Positions 1 through 13,466 are shown, counted from the first letter of the stretch. The stretch: 64,000 nucleotides of DNA from Rhodococcus phenolicus (GCF_001646785.1 NZ_LRRH01000020.1:1-64000); one strand, 5' to 3'. Made by a program: numbers and translations. The notes: a model not told the origin generated them from the sequence alone.

Positions 1-48
1 GATGACATCGTCGGCGTGTCGGGAACGCGAGCGGAGCCGGAACTGTGA
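1..48 (+). CDS. uvrC: UvrC C-terminal end (partial)
   Basis: Only the last 15 codons and a TGA are present, entering from the left edge and reading DDIVGVSGTRAEPEL. The sequence is too short to identify by itself. The call rests on position: uvrC (excinuclease ABC subunit C, nucleotide excision repair) directly precedes rapZ-yvcK-whiA in mycolic-acid actinobacteria. The stop overlaps the GTG of the next gene as GTGA, as expected inside an operon. Confidence 0.5.
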   Translation, partial: DDIVGVSGTRAEPEL

Positions 49-992
49 AGCATCAATCTGCGGTCGGGCCGTACCGAACGGAAACGGACGGCGCCGAGGC
101 GGCCGCGACACCCAGGGATCGCCGCGCCGAGGTGACCTTGGTCACCGGATTGTCCGGGGCGGGCATGAGCACCGCGGCCACCGCCCTCGAGGATCTCGGC
201 TGGTACGTCTCCGACAACGTGCCGCCGCAACTGGTCATCGCCATGGTCGACCTGGCGGTCCAGGCCGAACCTCCGCTCGAACGGCTCGCCGTGGTCATGG
301 ATGTGCGCAGCCGGTTGTTCACCGGGGACCTGGGCTGGGTCGTCACCGAGCTCGCCGCCCGCCCCGTCCGCACCCGGGTGCTGTTCCTCGAGGCCACCGA
401 TGCCGTGCTGGTCCGGCGGTTCGAACAGGTGCGGCGCAGCCATCCGCTGCAGGCGGACACCGCCGACCGGACCCTCGCGGACGGCATCGCCGCAGAACGC
501 GCCCAGCTGGCCCCCGTCAAAGCAGCGGCGGACCTGGTCGTCGACACCTCCGCGCTGTCGGGGCCGGAACTGCGCCGCAAGATCGAATCCGCGTTCGGGG
601 ACGCCGCCGCCGAGACCATCCAGGTGACCGTCGAATCGTTCGGCTTCAAGTACGGGCTGCCGATGGACGCGGACCTGGTGTGCGACGTCCGGTTCCTGCC
701 GAATCCGCACTGGGTGCCGCAGTTACGCGACCACACCGGGCAGGACGCCGACGTGCGCGACTACGTACTCTCACGCGACGGCGCGGACGAGTACCTGCAG
801 ACCTATCATCGAGTGCTCCAACTGACCACGGCCGGCTACCGCCGGGAGGGAAAGCGCTACATGACGATCGCGGTGGGCTGCACCGGCGGTAAACACCGAA
901 GCGTGGCGATGGCCGAAGCGCTCGCCACACACCTCGACCGGGATCCGGCGTTGACGGTGCACGTCGTGCACCGGGATCTGGGCCGCGAATGA
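45..992 (+). CDS. rapZ: RapZ-family nucleotide-binding protein
   Basis: A 315-aa protein of the RapZ (YvcJ) family. In enterobacteria RapZ is an RNase E adaptor that controls GlmZ and hence glucosamine-6-phosphate synthase; in actinobacteria its target is not established. The N-terminal P-loop reads GLSGAGMS at about residues 35-42, so the usual Lys is Met. Family blocks further on include ESFGFKYGLPMDAD near residue 200 and GCTGGKHRS at 278-286, the phosphate-binding loop of the C-terminal domain. The GTG at 45 overlaps the preceding TGA, and the end overlaps yvcK by 4 bases, so translation is probably coupled. The family is certain; the role in this organism is inferred. Confidence 0.93.
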   Translation: MKHQSAVGPYRTETDGAEAAATPRDRRAEVTLVTGLSGAGMSTAATALEDLGWYVSDNVPPQLVIAMVDLAVQAEPPLERLAVVMDVRSRLFTGDLGWVVTELAARPVRTRVLFLEATDAVLVRRFEQVRRSHPLQADTADRTLADGIAAERAQLAPVKAAADLVVDTSALSGPELRRKIESAFGDAAAETIQVTVESFGFKYGLPMDADLVCDVRFLPNPHWVPQLRDHTGQDADVRDYVLSRDGADEYLQTYHRVLQLTTAGYRREGKRYMTIAVGCTGGKHRSVAMAEALATHLDRDPALTVHVVHRDLGRE

Positions 993-1980
993 CCGCGCCG
1001 GCGATCGTCGCGCTCGGTGGCGGTCACGGCCTGTACGCGACCCTCAGCGCGGTACGGCGTCTCACCGACCGGGTCACCGCCATCGTCACGGTCGCCGACG
1101 ACGGCGGGTCGTCCGGCCGGCTGCGCGCCGAACTCGGCGTCATCCCACCCGGTGACCTGCGCATGGCGCTGGCCGCGCTGGCCGCCGACACTCCCGAGGT
1201 CCGGGTGTGGACCGAGACCGTGCAACACCGGTTCGGCGGCACCGGCGCGCTCGCCGGGCACTCGGTCGGCAACCTCATCCTCGCCGGGCTCACCGAGGTC
1301 CTCGGCGACCCGGTGGCCGCGCTGGACCGGCTCGCCGCGGTCCTCGACGTCCGCGGCCGCGTGCTGCCGATGTCGCCGATTCCCCTCGACATCGAAGCGG
1401 ACGTCTCCGGTCTCGAATCGGATCCGCGCGTCAGCCGCGGCATCCGCGGCCAGGTCGCGGTCGCGACCACGCCCGGCAAGGTGCGGCGGGTCCGCCTGAT
1501 CCCCGCCGACCCACCGGCGTCCCCGGATGCGCTCGACGCGGTCGAGGACGCCGATCTGGTGGTGCTCGGCCCGGGGTCGTGGTTCTCGAGCGTCATCCCG
1601 CACGTCCTCGTGCCGGACCTGCGCGACGCGCTCACCCGCACCCGGGCCCGCAAGGTGCTGGTCCTGAACCTCGCCGCGGAACCGGGGGAGACCGCCGGAT
1701 TCTCCACCGAACGTCACCTGCACGTGCTGGCGCAGCACGCCCCGGGCTTCCGCGTCGACCACATCGTGGTCGACGCGACGACCGTGCCCGCCGGCCGCGA
1801 ACGCGAACACCTGTGCCGGGCCGCGGCCCGCTTCGGAGCCGACATCGTCTACGCGGACGTCGCGGAAACCGGCACCCACCGACACGACCCCGCCAAACTG
1901 GCGGAGGTTCTGGCAACGAATCTGCCTGCCGCGTCCGGCGCCGCCGACACCCGCGACAGCAGTCGAAGGGAGATCGTCTC

Positions 1981-1990
<10 letters not shown>
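989..1990 (+). CDS. yvcK: YvcK/GlmR-family gluconeogenesis factor (CofD-like fold)
   Basis: A 333-aa YvcK (GlmR/CuvA) protein, a UDP-GlcNAc-binding regulator that links carbon metabolism to cell-wall precursor supply in Firmicutes and mycobacteria. The N-terminal glycine loop ALGGGHG lies at residues 8-14, followed by [10 protein letters not shown] near residue 40 and a PGD motif, all typical of the CofD-like fold. The ATG overlaps the rapZ stop by 4 bases, and its own stop overlaps the whiA start by 10 bases. The last about 20 residues are variable. Family certain, physiological role inferred from homologues. Confidence 0.93.
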
Positions 1991-4102
<2,112 letters not shown>

Positions 4103-4128
4103 CACCGATCGAAGAGGACACCCGAACA

Positions 4129-5340
<1,212 letters not shown>

Positions 5341-5345
5341 GCGCA

Positions 5346-6134
5346 ATGACATCACGCAAGCCGCTCATCGCCGGCAACTGGAAGATGAACCTCAACCATC
5401 TCGAGGCCATCGCCCTGGTGCAGAAGATCGCGTTCACCCTTCCGGAGAAGTACCTCGACAAGGTCGACGTGACGGTGATCCCGCCGTTCACGGACATCCG
5501 CTCGGTGCAGACGCTCATCGAGGGCGACAAGATCAAGCTCACCTACGGTGCGCAGGATGTGTCGGTCCACGACTCCGGCGCCTACACCGGGGAGATCTCC
5601 GGCGGCATGCTCGCCAAGCTGGGATGCACGTTCGTCGTCGTCGGTCACTCCGAGCGGCGCACGCTGCACGGCGAGACCGACGAGATCGTGCGCGACAAGG
5701 CCAAGGCCGCGCTGAAACACGGCCTGACCCCGATCGTGTGCATCGGTGAAGGCCTCGACATCCGCGAGGCGGGTAACCACGTCGAGTACAACGTCGAGCA
5801 ACTGAAGGGCTCGCTCGCGGGCCTGACCGCCGACGAGATCGCGAAGACCGTGATCGCGTACGAGCCGGTGTGGGCCATCGGCACCGGCAAGGTGGCCTCG
5901 GCCGCCGACGCCCAGGAGGTGTGCGCTGCGGTGCGCGCCGCGCTCGGCGAGCTCGCCTCGCCCGAGGTGGCCGCGACCGTCCGCGTCCTCTACGGCGGCT
6001 CGGTGAACGCCAAGAACGTCGGCGAGCTCATCGCGCAGACCGACGTCGACGGCGGCCTGGTGGGCGGTGCCTCGCTCAAGGCCGACGAGTTCGCGCAGCT
6101 CTCGGCGATCGCCGCGGGCGGTCCGCTGCTGTAG
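5346..6134 (+). CDS. tpiA: Triosephosphate isomerase
   Basis: A 262-aa TIM-barrel enzyme interconverting dihydroxyacetone phosphate and glyceraldehyde-3-phosphate. All catalytic residues are visible: Lys13 in GNWKMN, His101 in VGHSERR and Glu173 in [11 protein letters not shown]. The phosphate loop YGGSVNAKN is present near the C-terminus. The ATG lies 5 bases after the pgk stop, so the two are almost certainly co-translated. A strong hairpin follows 29 bases after the stop, ending the operon here rather than continuing into secG as the mycobacterial order would predict. Confidence 0.98.
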   Translation: MTSRKPLIAGNWKMNLNHLEAIALVQKIAFTLPEKYLDKVDVTVIPPFTDIRSVQTLIEGDKIKLTYGAQDVSVHDSGAYTGEISGGMLAKLGCTFVVVGHSERRTLHGETDEIVRDKAKAALKHGLTPIVCIGEGLDIREAGNHVEYNVEQLKGSLAGLTADEIAKTVIAYEPVWAIGTGKVASAADAQEVCAAVRAALGELASPEVAATVRVLYGGSVNAKNVGELIAQTDVDGGLVGGASLKADEFAQLSAIAAGGPLL

Positions 6135-6163
6135 CGGCCGACGCGAACGACAGTTCCACCCTT

Positions 6164-6195
6164 GGGGCGCAGGATCGGCACCGATCCTGCGCCCC
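6164..6195 (+). terminator. Terminator of gap-pgk-tpiA
   Basis: A perfect inverted repeat of GGGGCGCAGGATCGG and its complement with only CA between the arms; the real loop will be about 4 bases. It lies 29 bases after tpiA and 32 bases before the next start. No U-tract follows, which is usual for this group. Confidence 0.8.
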
Positions 6196-6227
6196 ACGGC
6201 ATTTCGTCAGAAAGTGAAGACACGCCG

Positions 6228-7445
6228 ATGGCCGCGGCAGGTTCCATCCGTTCCGCCCCGACCCGCCGAACCGTGCTGTTCGGTCTGCTCGCGGTACTGC
6301 TGGTCGCCGCGTGCCTGCGCCCGCCGATCACCGCGGTCGGTCCGCTCCTGGACCGGATCGGCGCGGACACCGGCCTGGGCAGCACCGGCCTCGGGGTCCT
6401 GGGGGCGGTGCCGCTGCTGTGCTTCGCGGCGGTGTCCCCGTGGATCCACCGGCCCGCCGTCCGATACGGATCGCAGCGGCTGATCCTGCTCGCGCTGGGT
6501 GTGCTCGCCGCCGGGATTCTCGTGCGTTCCCTGCCCGGCGGGGTGTGGTTGTGGGTAGGCACCGTGGCGATCGGCTCCGGCATCGCGGTCGCGAACGTGC
6601 TGTTGCCCGCCGTCGTCAAACGCGATCACGCGGGCCGCCTCACCACCGTCACCGGTGTGTACTCCTCGGTCACCACCGGTGCCGCCGGGCTCGGCTCGGG
6701 ATTGGCGGTCCCGTTGGCGGTCGCGACCGGCAACTGGCGGACCGCGCTGGCGGTGTGGGCGATCCTGCCGTGTGTCGCGGGGGCCGTGTGGTACCTGCGC
6801 GGCCGGATCCGGCCCGGCGAGCCCGCAGCCCAGCCGCCCGCTGTCGAACCCGGACCACGCCGCTCGATGTGGCGCTCGGGCGTCGCGTGGCAGGTCACCG
6901 CGTTCATGGGCCTGCAGTCGACCACGTTCTACCTGCTGGTGACGTGGCTGCCATCGATCGAGGCGAGTCTCGGCGTGGACGCGGCCACCGCCGGCTGGCA
7001 TTCGTTCGCCTACCAGGTCGTCGGAATCGTCGCGGGTCTGGGCGCGACCGCGCTGATGGGTGATCGGGCCGATCAGAGCCTGCTCGCAGTGATCGGTGGC
7101 GCGATCCTGGTCGTCGCCACCGTCGGGATCCTCCTGGTCCCGGGGCTGGTGCTGCTGTGGGCGATCGTCGCCGGTATCAGTTCGGGTGCGACATTCGTGC
7201 TCGCCATGTCACTGTTCGGGCTGCGCACCCGTACGGTCGCGCAGACCGCACAGTTGTCCGGAATGGCGCAGTGCGTCGGATACCTGCTGGCCATGTGCGG
7301 CCCGATCGCGGCAGGGGCCATCTTCGATGTCACCGGGACCTGGGCACCGGTACTGATCCTGATCGCGGTGTGCGCCGCCGGCCAGAGCCTGATCGGCGGA
7401 TTCGCGGGCCGCGACCGGTACACCCACCTCGCGCCGACCGGATAA
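6228..7445 (+). CDS. MFS transporter (CynX/NimT-like)
   Basis: A 405-aa, roughly 12-helix major facilitator protein. The N-terminus has a short cytoplasmic arm, then LFGLLAVLLVAACLRPPITAVGP..., the pattern of the cyanate/nitroimidazole (CynX/NimT) branch. The substrate cannot be predicted. I chose the ATG at 6228 because AAAGTGAAG lies just upstream and because longer in-frame starts run back through the tpiA terminator. It converges with the SDR gene, with only 9 bases between the stops. It lies inside an insert that separates tpiA from secG. Confidence 0.85.
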   Translation: MAAAGSIRSAPTRRTVLFGLLAVLLVAACLRPPITAVGPLLDRIGADTGLGSTGLGVLGAVPLLCFAAVSPWIHRPAVRYGSQRLILLALGVLAAGILVRSLPGGVWLWVGTVAIGSGIAVANVLLPAVVKRDHAGRLTTVTGVYSSVTTGAAGLGSGLAVPLAVATGNWRTALAVWAILPCVAGAVWYLRGRIRPGEPAAQPPAVEPGPRRSMWRSGVAWQVTAFMGLQSTTFYLLVTWLPSIEASLGVDAATAGWHSFAYQVVGIVAGLGATALMGDRADQSLLAVIGGAILVVATVGILLVPGLVLLWAIVAGISSGATFVLAMSLFGLRTRTVAQTAQLSGMAQCVGYLLAMCGPIAAGAIFDVTGTWAPVLILIAVCAAGQSLIGGFAGRDRYTHLAPTG

Positions 7446-7454
7446 CGCGGACCG

Positions 7455-8369
7455 TCACGAGTCGGCCCACGCGTCGGGCCGGGTGCCGTCGGTATCGGTG
7501 AAGCGGTACGCGCGGGCGAGTTCGGCCGAGGTCACGGACCGCTGGTTCCAGCGAGCCCGGAGAGGGTCCGCGGCCAGCGCGGCGATGCCGCGACCGATGT
7601 AGAGCGGCGATTCGGAAGATGCGAAACCCGGAGGCGCCGTGGGCAGGTGGCCGGGCCGGTCGGCGTCGAGGGCGTCGCGCCACGTGCTCTCGGTGACACC
7701 GTAGTTGTCGAGCATCATCTCCGAGCGCAGCCAGCCGGGCGTGACGGCGACAGCGGTACCGTCGTGCGCGGCCAGTTCGTGCCCCTGGGAGAAGGCCAGC
7801 CGGTTGACCGCGTTCTTCACCAGGTCGTAGAAGACGGAGATGCGGTAGTGGCCGGCGTTGTAGTGCGCCGTTCCGTCGGTGACCTCGACCAGCAGGCCGC
7901 CGGGTTCGGCCACCAGCAGCGGCAGCAGGTGATGCGAGGTGATCAGGTGGGTGTCGAGACCGAGCCGCAGGATTCGGAGGCCCGCGTCGAGGTCGTGTTC
8001 CCAGACCGGTGTGTTCCACTGCGCCGGGGTGCCTTTGAGGATCTCCGCGCCCCAGATGTCGTTGACGAGCACGGCGATGTGGCCGAAGTCGCGGCGGAGA
8101 CGGTCGGCGAGTCCGGACACCTGGTCGGCGTCGAGGTGGTCGACCTGGATCGCGACGCCCGTTCCGCCGACCGCAGTGACGATCTCGGCGGTCTCTTCGA
8201 CGGTCTCGCGCCGATCGTAGTCGGAGCTCGCGTTCCCGTGCACACGACTGCTGCGCCCGGTGCAGACGACGGTGCCGCCGGCCTCTCCCAGTGCTACGGC
8301 GATCCCGCGGCCGGCGCCGCGGGTGGCTCCGGCCACGACCGCGACCTTCCCGTGCAATGGTGCGTTCAT
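7455..8369 (-). CDS. SDR family oxidoreductase
   Basis: A 304-aa short-chain dehydrogenase. The cofactor loop is GATRGAGRG near residue 14, not the canonical TGxxxGIG, and the preceding VAVVAG strand is intact. VCTGRSSR follows, whose Arg suggests NADPH. The Tyr of the usual YxxxK is in a HYRISVFYDLVKNAV-type segment, so YDLVK is the likely catalytic pair. Its length and the long C-terminal part resemble the SDR group often named after dehydrogenase/reductase SDR member 1. I chose the ATG giving MNAPLHGKVAVV; longer forms lack coding character. Substrate unknown. Confidence 0.85.
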   Translation of the reverse strand: MNAPLHGKVAVVAGATRGAGRGIAVALGEAGGTVVCTGRSSRVHGNASSDYDRRETVEETAEIVTAVGGTGVAIQVDHLDADQVSGLADRLRRDFGHIAVLVNDIWGAEILKGTPAQWNTPVWEHDLDAGLRILRLGLDTHLITSHHLLPLLVAEPGGLLVEVTDGTAHYNAGHYRISVFYDLVKNAVNRLAFSQGHELAAHDGTAVAVTPGWLRSEMMLDNYGVTESTWRDALDADRPGHLPTAPPGFASSESPLYIGRGIAALAADPLRARWNQRSVTSAELARAYRFTDTDGTRPDAWADS

Positions 8370-8486
8370 CGACTTCGATGATGCTCGTGCCGAACGATTC
8401 CGGTCGGGGATCGGGTGACTGCCGTGCCTGCAGCGCGGCGTGGCCGGGTGTTTCGCCGGCGACCTACTCGTGCTTCCGGCGCCGGC

Positions 8487-8514
8487 GGCACCCCGCCCGG
8501 CCGGGCGGGGTGCC
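8487..8514 (-). terminator. Perfect 28-base palindrome after the phosphatase gene
   Basis: GGCACCCCGCCCGG is followed immediately by its own reverse complement. On the minus strand it starts 5 bases after the phosphatase stop and lies 117 bases before the SDR start, so it most likely ends the phosphatase transcript. Confidence 0.7.
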
Positions 8515-8519
8515 ACCGG

Positions 8520-9431
8520 TCAGGCTACGAGCTTCGCGGACAGTGTCGCGAGTGTCTGCGGGCTCAGCCCCAGTCCGGTGACGAGGTAGTTGTGGACCGT
8601 GCCGTAGTCCTGTTCGAGCTGGGTGAACCCGGCCTCGAGAAACTCGCGCTCGACGCCGAGAAGCGGCGCGTAGATCGCGGCCGCCTCCGGTCCGCGGGCG
8701 TCGGCGGCCGCGGCCAGTGTCGCGCGGATGCGGTCGCCCGAATACTCGTTGGACAGCAGGTAGTCCGTATACACGGTCTCGCGGTCGACGCCGACGAGGG
8801 ACAGCAGCATTGCCGCGGTCCAGCCGGCGCGGTCCTTCCCGGCGGTGCAGTGGAACAGTTGAGGGCCCTCGGTGTGGGCGAACTCGGTGAACATCGCGCC
8901 GAGTTCGGCGCGGAGCTGCGGGTCGGTGACGAACGAACGGTTGATGTCCTGCATGAACGCGCGTGCCGCCGCCGGTGTCTTCAGGTTCGCCGTCGAACTC
9001 AGGTTGCCGGACAGCAACGGATGCCGGATGTACGCGGCACCGGCCGGGACCCGATCCGGGGCAGCGGCGACCTCGCCGTCGGTGCGGAGGTCGTACACCG
9101 CCGAGATACCGAGGGTGTCGAGAACCGCGGCGTCCGCGCCGTCGGTGGTCAGGGCGTTGGATCGGTAGAAGACGCCGGGCTGCACCCGCAGTCCGAACGC
9201 TGCCTGGTAGCCGCTGCCGGATCCGGCGAGATCGCGGAAGTTGTCGATCGAGGGCAGACGGGGAGTGTCGACGGTGGTCGGTGCACCGGTACCGGACGAC
9301 CCGGACGGGAGGTCGAAGGGCACGGCGCCGGCCGTGGCGGTGCCGGTGAGCAGCAGCGCGCCGCTGACAGCGAAAGCGGCTGCGAGCCGGGCGCTGTGGC
9401 GCACGGGGAGGAGGACAGTGCGAGACAACAC
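8520..9431 (-). CDS. Secreted tyrosine/serine phosphatase (MptpB-like)
   Basis: A 303-aa protein. The N-terminus is basic, then hydrophobic (RLAAAFAVSGALLLTG), with ATAGA as a plausible signal-peptidase site, so export is expected. The catalytic P-loop HCTAGKDRAGW near residue 200 fits HCxxGKDRxG of the Y_phosphatase3 family, which includes mycobacterial MptpB and related dual-specificity or lipid phosphatases. An upstream NFRDLAGSG block is also typical. The GTG start at 9431 is preferred because GAAGGAAG lies 5-6 bases before it. It is transcribed alone and divergent from secG. Confidence 0.87.
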   Translation of the reverse strand: MLSRTVLLPVRHSARLAAAFAVSGALLLTGTATAGAVPFDLPSGSSGTGAPTTVDTPRLPSIDNFRDLAGSGSGYQAAFGLRVQPGVFYRSNALTTDGADAAVLDTLGISAVYDLRTDGEVAAAPDRVPAGAAYIRHPLLSGNLSSTANLKTPAAARAFMQDINRSFVTDPQLRAELGAMFTEFAHTEGPQLFHCTAGKDRAGWTAAMLLSLVGVDRETVYTDYLLSNEYSGDRIRATLAAAADARGPEAAAIYAPLLGVEREFLEAGFTQLEQDYGTVHNYLVTGLGLSPQTLATLSAKLVA

Positions 9432-9613
9432 GAAACTTCCTTCGGGGTATGGTTTTCTTTGCGTCTCATTTAGATCACACGCCGCCGAATCACGCTCTTG
9501 ATTCGGAGAATCACATTCCCTAACCGGAGGATGCCGCCGGGACCGGGCGGATGTGGAGCACCGGGTAAGCTGACGCCCGACGTCACCGACCATCGAAGGA
9601 CACCGAACGCCGC

Positions 9614-9847
9614 ATGGAACTGTTCCTGGACATTCTGCTGATTGTCACCAGCCTGCTGCTGATCCTGCTGGTGCTGTTGCACCGCGGCAAGGGCGGCGGC
9701 CTGTCCAGCCTGTTCGGCGGCGGCGTGCAGTCGAGCCTGTCCGGATCGACGGTCGCGGAGAAGAACCTTGACCGCCTCACCGTCTTCACCGGGATCATCT
9801 GGCTGATCGCCATCCTCGGCATCGGGCTGCAGATCAAGTTCAGCTGA
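9614..9847 (+). CDS. secG: Preprotein translocase subunit SecG
   Basis: A 77-aa protein with two transmembrane helices (about residues 3-20 and 53-73) around the conserved cytoplasmic loop [14 protein letters not shown]. SecG stimulates the SecYE channel by topology change during export. Length and motif are those of actinobacterial SecG. It lies 47 bases before ppc, matching the mycobacterial order, although tpiA is displaced by an insert. Confidence 0.95.
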   Translation: MELFLDILLIVTSLLLILLVLLHRGKGGGLSSLFGGGVQSSLSGSTVAEKNLDRLTVFTGIIWLIAILGIGLQIKFS

Positions 9848-9894
9848 CCGGCTTTCCGGTCGCGCGACCGGCGCCCCGCGCCGATACTGACCGG

Positions 9895-12645
9895 ATGAGC
9901 GTCCCGACCGGAACAGCCGCCACCGAACCCCTCCGCGACGACATCCGCCTGCTCGGCAGCATCCTCGGGCAGATCGTGCGCCGGCACGCCGGAGAAGCCG
10001 CCTACGAACTCGTCGAGAAGGCCCGGATCGAAAGCTTCCGGGTGCGTCGCTCCGAACTGGACCGCGCCGACCTCGCGGCCATGTTCGGCGAGGTCGCCAC
10101 CGCCGACACGATCCCCGTCATCCGTGCATTCAGTCATTTCGCGCTGCTCGCGAACCTCGCCGAGGACCTCCACCGCGAGCGGCGTCGCGCGCTGCACGTC
10201 AACGCCGGGGAACCGCCCCAGGACAGTTCGCTGGCCGCCACCTATGCCAAACTCGACGCCGCCGATCTCGACCCGGATGCGGTCGCGGCGGCACTCGAAC
10301 ACGCGCTGGTCTCACCGGTCATCACGGCGCACCCCACCGAAACCCGCCGTCGCACCGTGTTCGTCGTGCAGTCCCGGATCACCGACCTCATGCGCCGCCG
10401 CGGTCGCGCCGAGGACGCCACCGAGGTCGCCGCGATCGACCGGCAGCTGTGGCAGCAGATCCTCACTCTGTGGCAGACCGCGCTGATCCGGTTGTCCCGA
10501 TTACGGATCCAGGACGAGATCGAAACCGGGCTGCGCTACTACGAAGCCTCCCTGTTCGCGGTGGTGCCCGCCCTCGACGCCGAGGTCCGCCGCGAACTGC
10601 GCGCCCGGTGGCCCGGCACCGACCTGCTCACCGAACCCCTCGTGCGGACCGGATCGTGGATCGGCGGCGACCGCGACGGCAACCCGAACGTCACCGCCGA
10701 TGTCGTCCACCGCGCCACCGATCGTGCCGCGACCACCGTGTTCGGCCACTACCGCACCGAACTCGCCGAACTCGAGCAGGAACTGTCGATGTCCGCGCGA
10801 CTCGTCGCGGTCACCGACGAACTCACCGCGCTCGTCGAGGCCGCAGCAGACGAGGCGCCCTCACGAGCCGACGAACCCTACCGACGCGCGATCCGCGGCA
10901 TTCGCGGGCGCCTTGCCGCGACCGCGCAGCGACTGCTCGACGACCCGCCGGATTTCGACGTCCCCACTCGTGAGCCCTACCCCAGCCGGGCCGAACTGCT
11001 CGTCGACCTCGACATCCTCGACGCCTCGTTGCGTTCCGCCGGAGACGAGGTCCTCGCCGACGACCGCCTCGCCGCCCTGCGCAGCGCCGTCGAGGTGTTC
11101 GGTTTCCACCTCAGTGCGCTCGACCTGCGGCAGAACTCCGAGATCCACGGCCGGGTGATCGCCGAACTCCTCGCATGGGCGGGCGTGACCGGCGACTACG
11201 AGGCGCTGCCCGAGGAAGCCAAAGTCGAACTGCTCACCCGCGAACTCGCCACCCGCCGACCGCTCAGCGCCCCCGGCGCGCAGCTCGGGGAACTCACCAC
11301 CGCCGAGCTCGGAGTGCTGCGGGCCGCGGCCGAGGCGGTCGGGCTCCTCGGTCCGCAGGCAGTGCCGCACTACATCATCAGCATGTGCGGATCGGTCAGC
11401 GACCTGCTCGAAGCGGCGGTGCTGCTGAAGGAAGTCGGCCTCGTCGACCACACCGACACCGGACCCCGCTGCCCGGTCGCGGTGATCCCCCTGTTCGAGA
11501 CCATTGAGGACTTGCACAGCGGTGCGGAGATTCTCGGTGCTGCCCTGTCCATCCCGGAGTTCCGCAGCCTCGTGGACTCCGCCGGATCGGTGCAGGAGGT
11601 CATGCTCGGCTATTCCGATTCGAACAAGGACGGCGGGTACCTCGCCGCGAACTGGGCGCTGTACCGCGCCGAACTCGACCTCGTCGAATGTGCACGCGCG
11701 CACGGCATCCGGCTGCGATTGTTCCACGGGCGCGGCGGCACCGTCGGGCGCGGTGGGGGACCCAGCTACGACGCGATCCTCGCGCAACCCCCCGGCGCGG
11801 TCACCGGCTCGCTGCGGCTGACCGAACAGGGTGAGGTGATCGCCGCGAAGTACGCCGAACCCCGCTCGGCGCGCCGCAATCTCGAAAGTCTCGTCGCCGC
11901 CACCCTCGAATCCACGCTGCTCGACGTCGAGGGTCTCGGCTCCGACGCACCCGCCGCATACGAGATCCTCGACGATCTGGCGCTCCGGGCACGCACCGCC
12001 TACAGCGAACTCGTGCACGACACCCCCGGATTCGTCGAGTACTTCCGTACCGCCACACCCGTCGGTGAGATCGGCCAGCTCAACATCGGCAGCCGCCCCA
12101 CCTCACGCAAGCCGACGTCGTCGATCGCGGATCTGCGGGCGATCCCCTGGGTGCTGGCCTGGACCCAGTCCCGCGTCATGCTGCCGGGTTGGTACGGCAC
12201 CGGCACCGCCTTCGAAACCTGGATCGGGGACGACGACACCCGCCGGGCCGCGCTCACCGACCTCTACGAGCGGTGGCCGTTCTTCCGTACCGTGCTGTCG
12301 AACATGGCGATGGTGCTCGCGAAGTCCGACCTCGGGCTGGCGGCCCGCTACGCCGAACTCGTTCCCGACGCGGATCTGCGGGACCGCGTCTTCGGGAAGA
12401 TCGTCGACGAACACGCCCGAACCGTCCGCACATACCTGGCGATCACCGGACAGCCCGATCTGATGGCCGACAACCCGGCGCTGGCCCGATCGGTACACAA
12501 CCGCTTCCCGTACCTCGAACCGCTCAACCACCTGCAGGTGGAGTTGCTCCGGCGACTACGCGCGGGCGAGGACAGCGACGAGGTGCGGCGGGGCATCCAG
12601 CTGACGATGAACGGACTGGCGACCGCGCTGCGAAACAGCGGCTGA
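9895..12645 (+). CDS. ppc: Phosphoenolpyruvate carboxylase
   Basis: A 916-aa anaplerotic enzyme that forms oxaloacetate from PEP and bicarbonate. The catalytic His146 is in [12 protein letters not shown], Lys578 is in [11 protein letters not shown], and the PEP-binding loop [14 protein letters not shown] follows. The C-terminus ends RNSG, with Asn and Gly as in the family's usual NTG end. Length is typical of bacterial PEPC (about 880-930 aa). Conserved neighbour of secG; regulation by aspartate and acetyl-CoA is known for the family but not visible here. Confidence 0.97.
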   Translation: MSVPTGTAATEPLRDDIRLLGSILGQIVRRHAGEAAYELVEKARIESFRVRRSELDRADLAAMFGEVATADTIPVIRAFSHFALLANLAEDLHRERRRALHVNAGEPPQDSSLAATYAKLDAADLDPDAVAAALEHALVSPVITAHPTETRRRTVFVVQSRITDLMRRRGRAEDATEVAAIDRQLWQQILTLWQTALIRLSRLRIQDEIETGLRYYEASLFAVVPALDAEVRRELRARWPGTDLLTEPLVRTGSWIGGDRDGNPNVTADVVHRATDRAATTVFGHYRTELAELEQELSMSARLVAVTDELTALVEAAADEAPSRADEPYRRAIRGIRGRLAATAQRLLDDPPDFDVPTREPYPSRAELLVDLDILDASLRSAGDEVLADDRLAALRSAVEVFGFHLSALDLRQNSEIHGRVIAELLAWAGVTGDYEALPEEAKVELLTRELATRRPLSAPGAQLGELTTAELGVLRAAAEAVGLLGPQAVPHYIISMCGSVSDLLEAAVLLKEVGLVDHTDTGPRCPVAVIPLFETIEDLHSGAEILGAALSIPEFRSLVDSAGSVQEVMLGYSDSNKDGGYLAANWALYRAELDLVECARAHGIRLRLFHGRGGTVGRGGGPSYDAILAQPPGAVTGSLRLTEQGEVIAAKYAEPRSARRNLESLVAATLESTLLDVEGLGSDAPAAYEILDDLALRARTAYSELVHDTPGFVEYFRTATPVGEIGQLNIGSRPTSRKPTSSIADLRAIPWVLAWTQSRVMLPGWYGTGTAFETWIGDDDTRRAALTDLYERWPFFRTVLSNMAMVLAKSDLGLAARYAELVPDADLRDRVFGKIVDEHARTVRTYLAITGQPDLMADNPALARSVHNRFPYLEPLNHLQVELLRRLRAGEDSDEVRRGIQLTMNGLATALRNSG

Positions 12646-12690
12646 GCCGCGGCAGCGGCAGCCGGAGGAACAGAGACGACGAAAGTGATG

Positions 12691-12720
12691 GTCGGTGCAC
12701 CGGAATTTCGGTGCACCGAC
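12691..12720. terminator. Bidirectional terminator between ppc and the SRPBCC gene
   Basis: A 12-bp perfect stem (GTCGGTGCACCG and its complement) around a 6-base GAATTT loop, 45 bases after ppc and 34 bases after the end of the convergent gene. It can serve both strands. Confidence 0.75.
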
Positions 12721-12754
12721 CGTCCGACCGGCACGGCACATCTCGCCGCCCGGT

Positions 12755-13243
12755 TCACCGGTACGACTCGCCGAGTTCCGCGTAGTCCGCCCAGCGCGGC
12801 GTCTTCCGTCCCATCAACAGCGTGTCGAGACGATCCAGGTAGTACTGCCAGCCGGGTCCGATCGCGGCTGCCTCCGACCGCGGCACGTGCCGGTGCGTGA
12901 ACTCGAGCGTCGTGACCTGCCCGACCTGCCGCAACCGCAGTTCGAGCCGCCACCCGTCCACATCGAGGACGAGCAATCGCGGACCCGCACACTCCACGAT
13001 CCCGATGTCCGTCGTCGCGCGATCGTGTTCGTCGGTCATTGTCAACCGCACCCGACCGGACGACGGGTCCCCGGTCCACCGTCCGTACCAGGCGGCCAGC
13101 GCGTCGGGCTCTGTGACCGCCGCCCACACCGAGGCGATCGGCAGCGGGAAACTGCGCTGGTAGTGCAGGGAGACCAGGACCGCGTCCGCCGGACAGTCGT
13201 GTTCGGGACGGACCTCGCCGAGCACGGTCGTCGGAGTGCTCAT
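12755..13243 (-). CDS. SRPBCC/AHSA1-like protein
   Basis: A 162-aa START-like (SRPBCC, Aha1 C-terminal type) protein. The signature is LHYQRSFPLPIASVWAAVTEPDALAAWYG, where the WxAxTxPxxLxxW pattern marks the family, then a GWRLELRL strand and the C-terminal helix GPGWQYYLDRLDTLL. These proteins bind hydrophobic ligands in a deep cavity, and many are paired with ArsR regulators, but none is present here. The ATG at 13243 has GAGAGGAG upstream. Function unknown beyond the fold. Confidence 0.8.
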   Translation of the reverse strand: MSTPTTVLGEVRPEHDCPADAVLVSLHYQRSFPLPIASVWAAVTEPDALAAWYGRWTGDPSSGRVRLTMTDEHDRATTDIGIVECAGPRLLVLDVDGWRLELRLRQVGQVTTLEFTHRHVPRSEAAAIGPGWQYYLDRLDTLLMGRKTPRWADYAELGESYR

Positions 13244-13466
13244 CGGACTGCTCCTCTCGCCGATCGGGGCGCCGGACACCGACATTCTCCCGCGCGCGGC
13301 GCACCCCGGTGGCCTCCGGGCGGATCCGTGACCGACGCGAGATCGGCGCGGTTCTTGATCGGATCTTGACCGTTCGACCGGGCCGGCCCCGACACGGCGC
13401 GGGCAGATTGGGCTGTGGGCAGCACACCGCTGCCCACGAGCAACCTCATCACGAACGGACGACATC

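Noticed and set aside
9848-9894. A tRNA or small RNA between secG and ppc
   Set aside because: Only 47 bases, with no cloverleaf. No tRNA, rRNA or CRISPR repeat was seen anywhere in the window.
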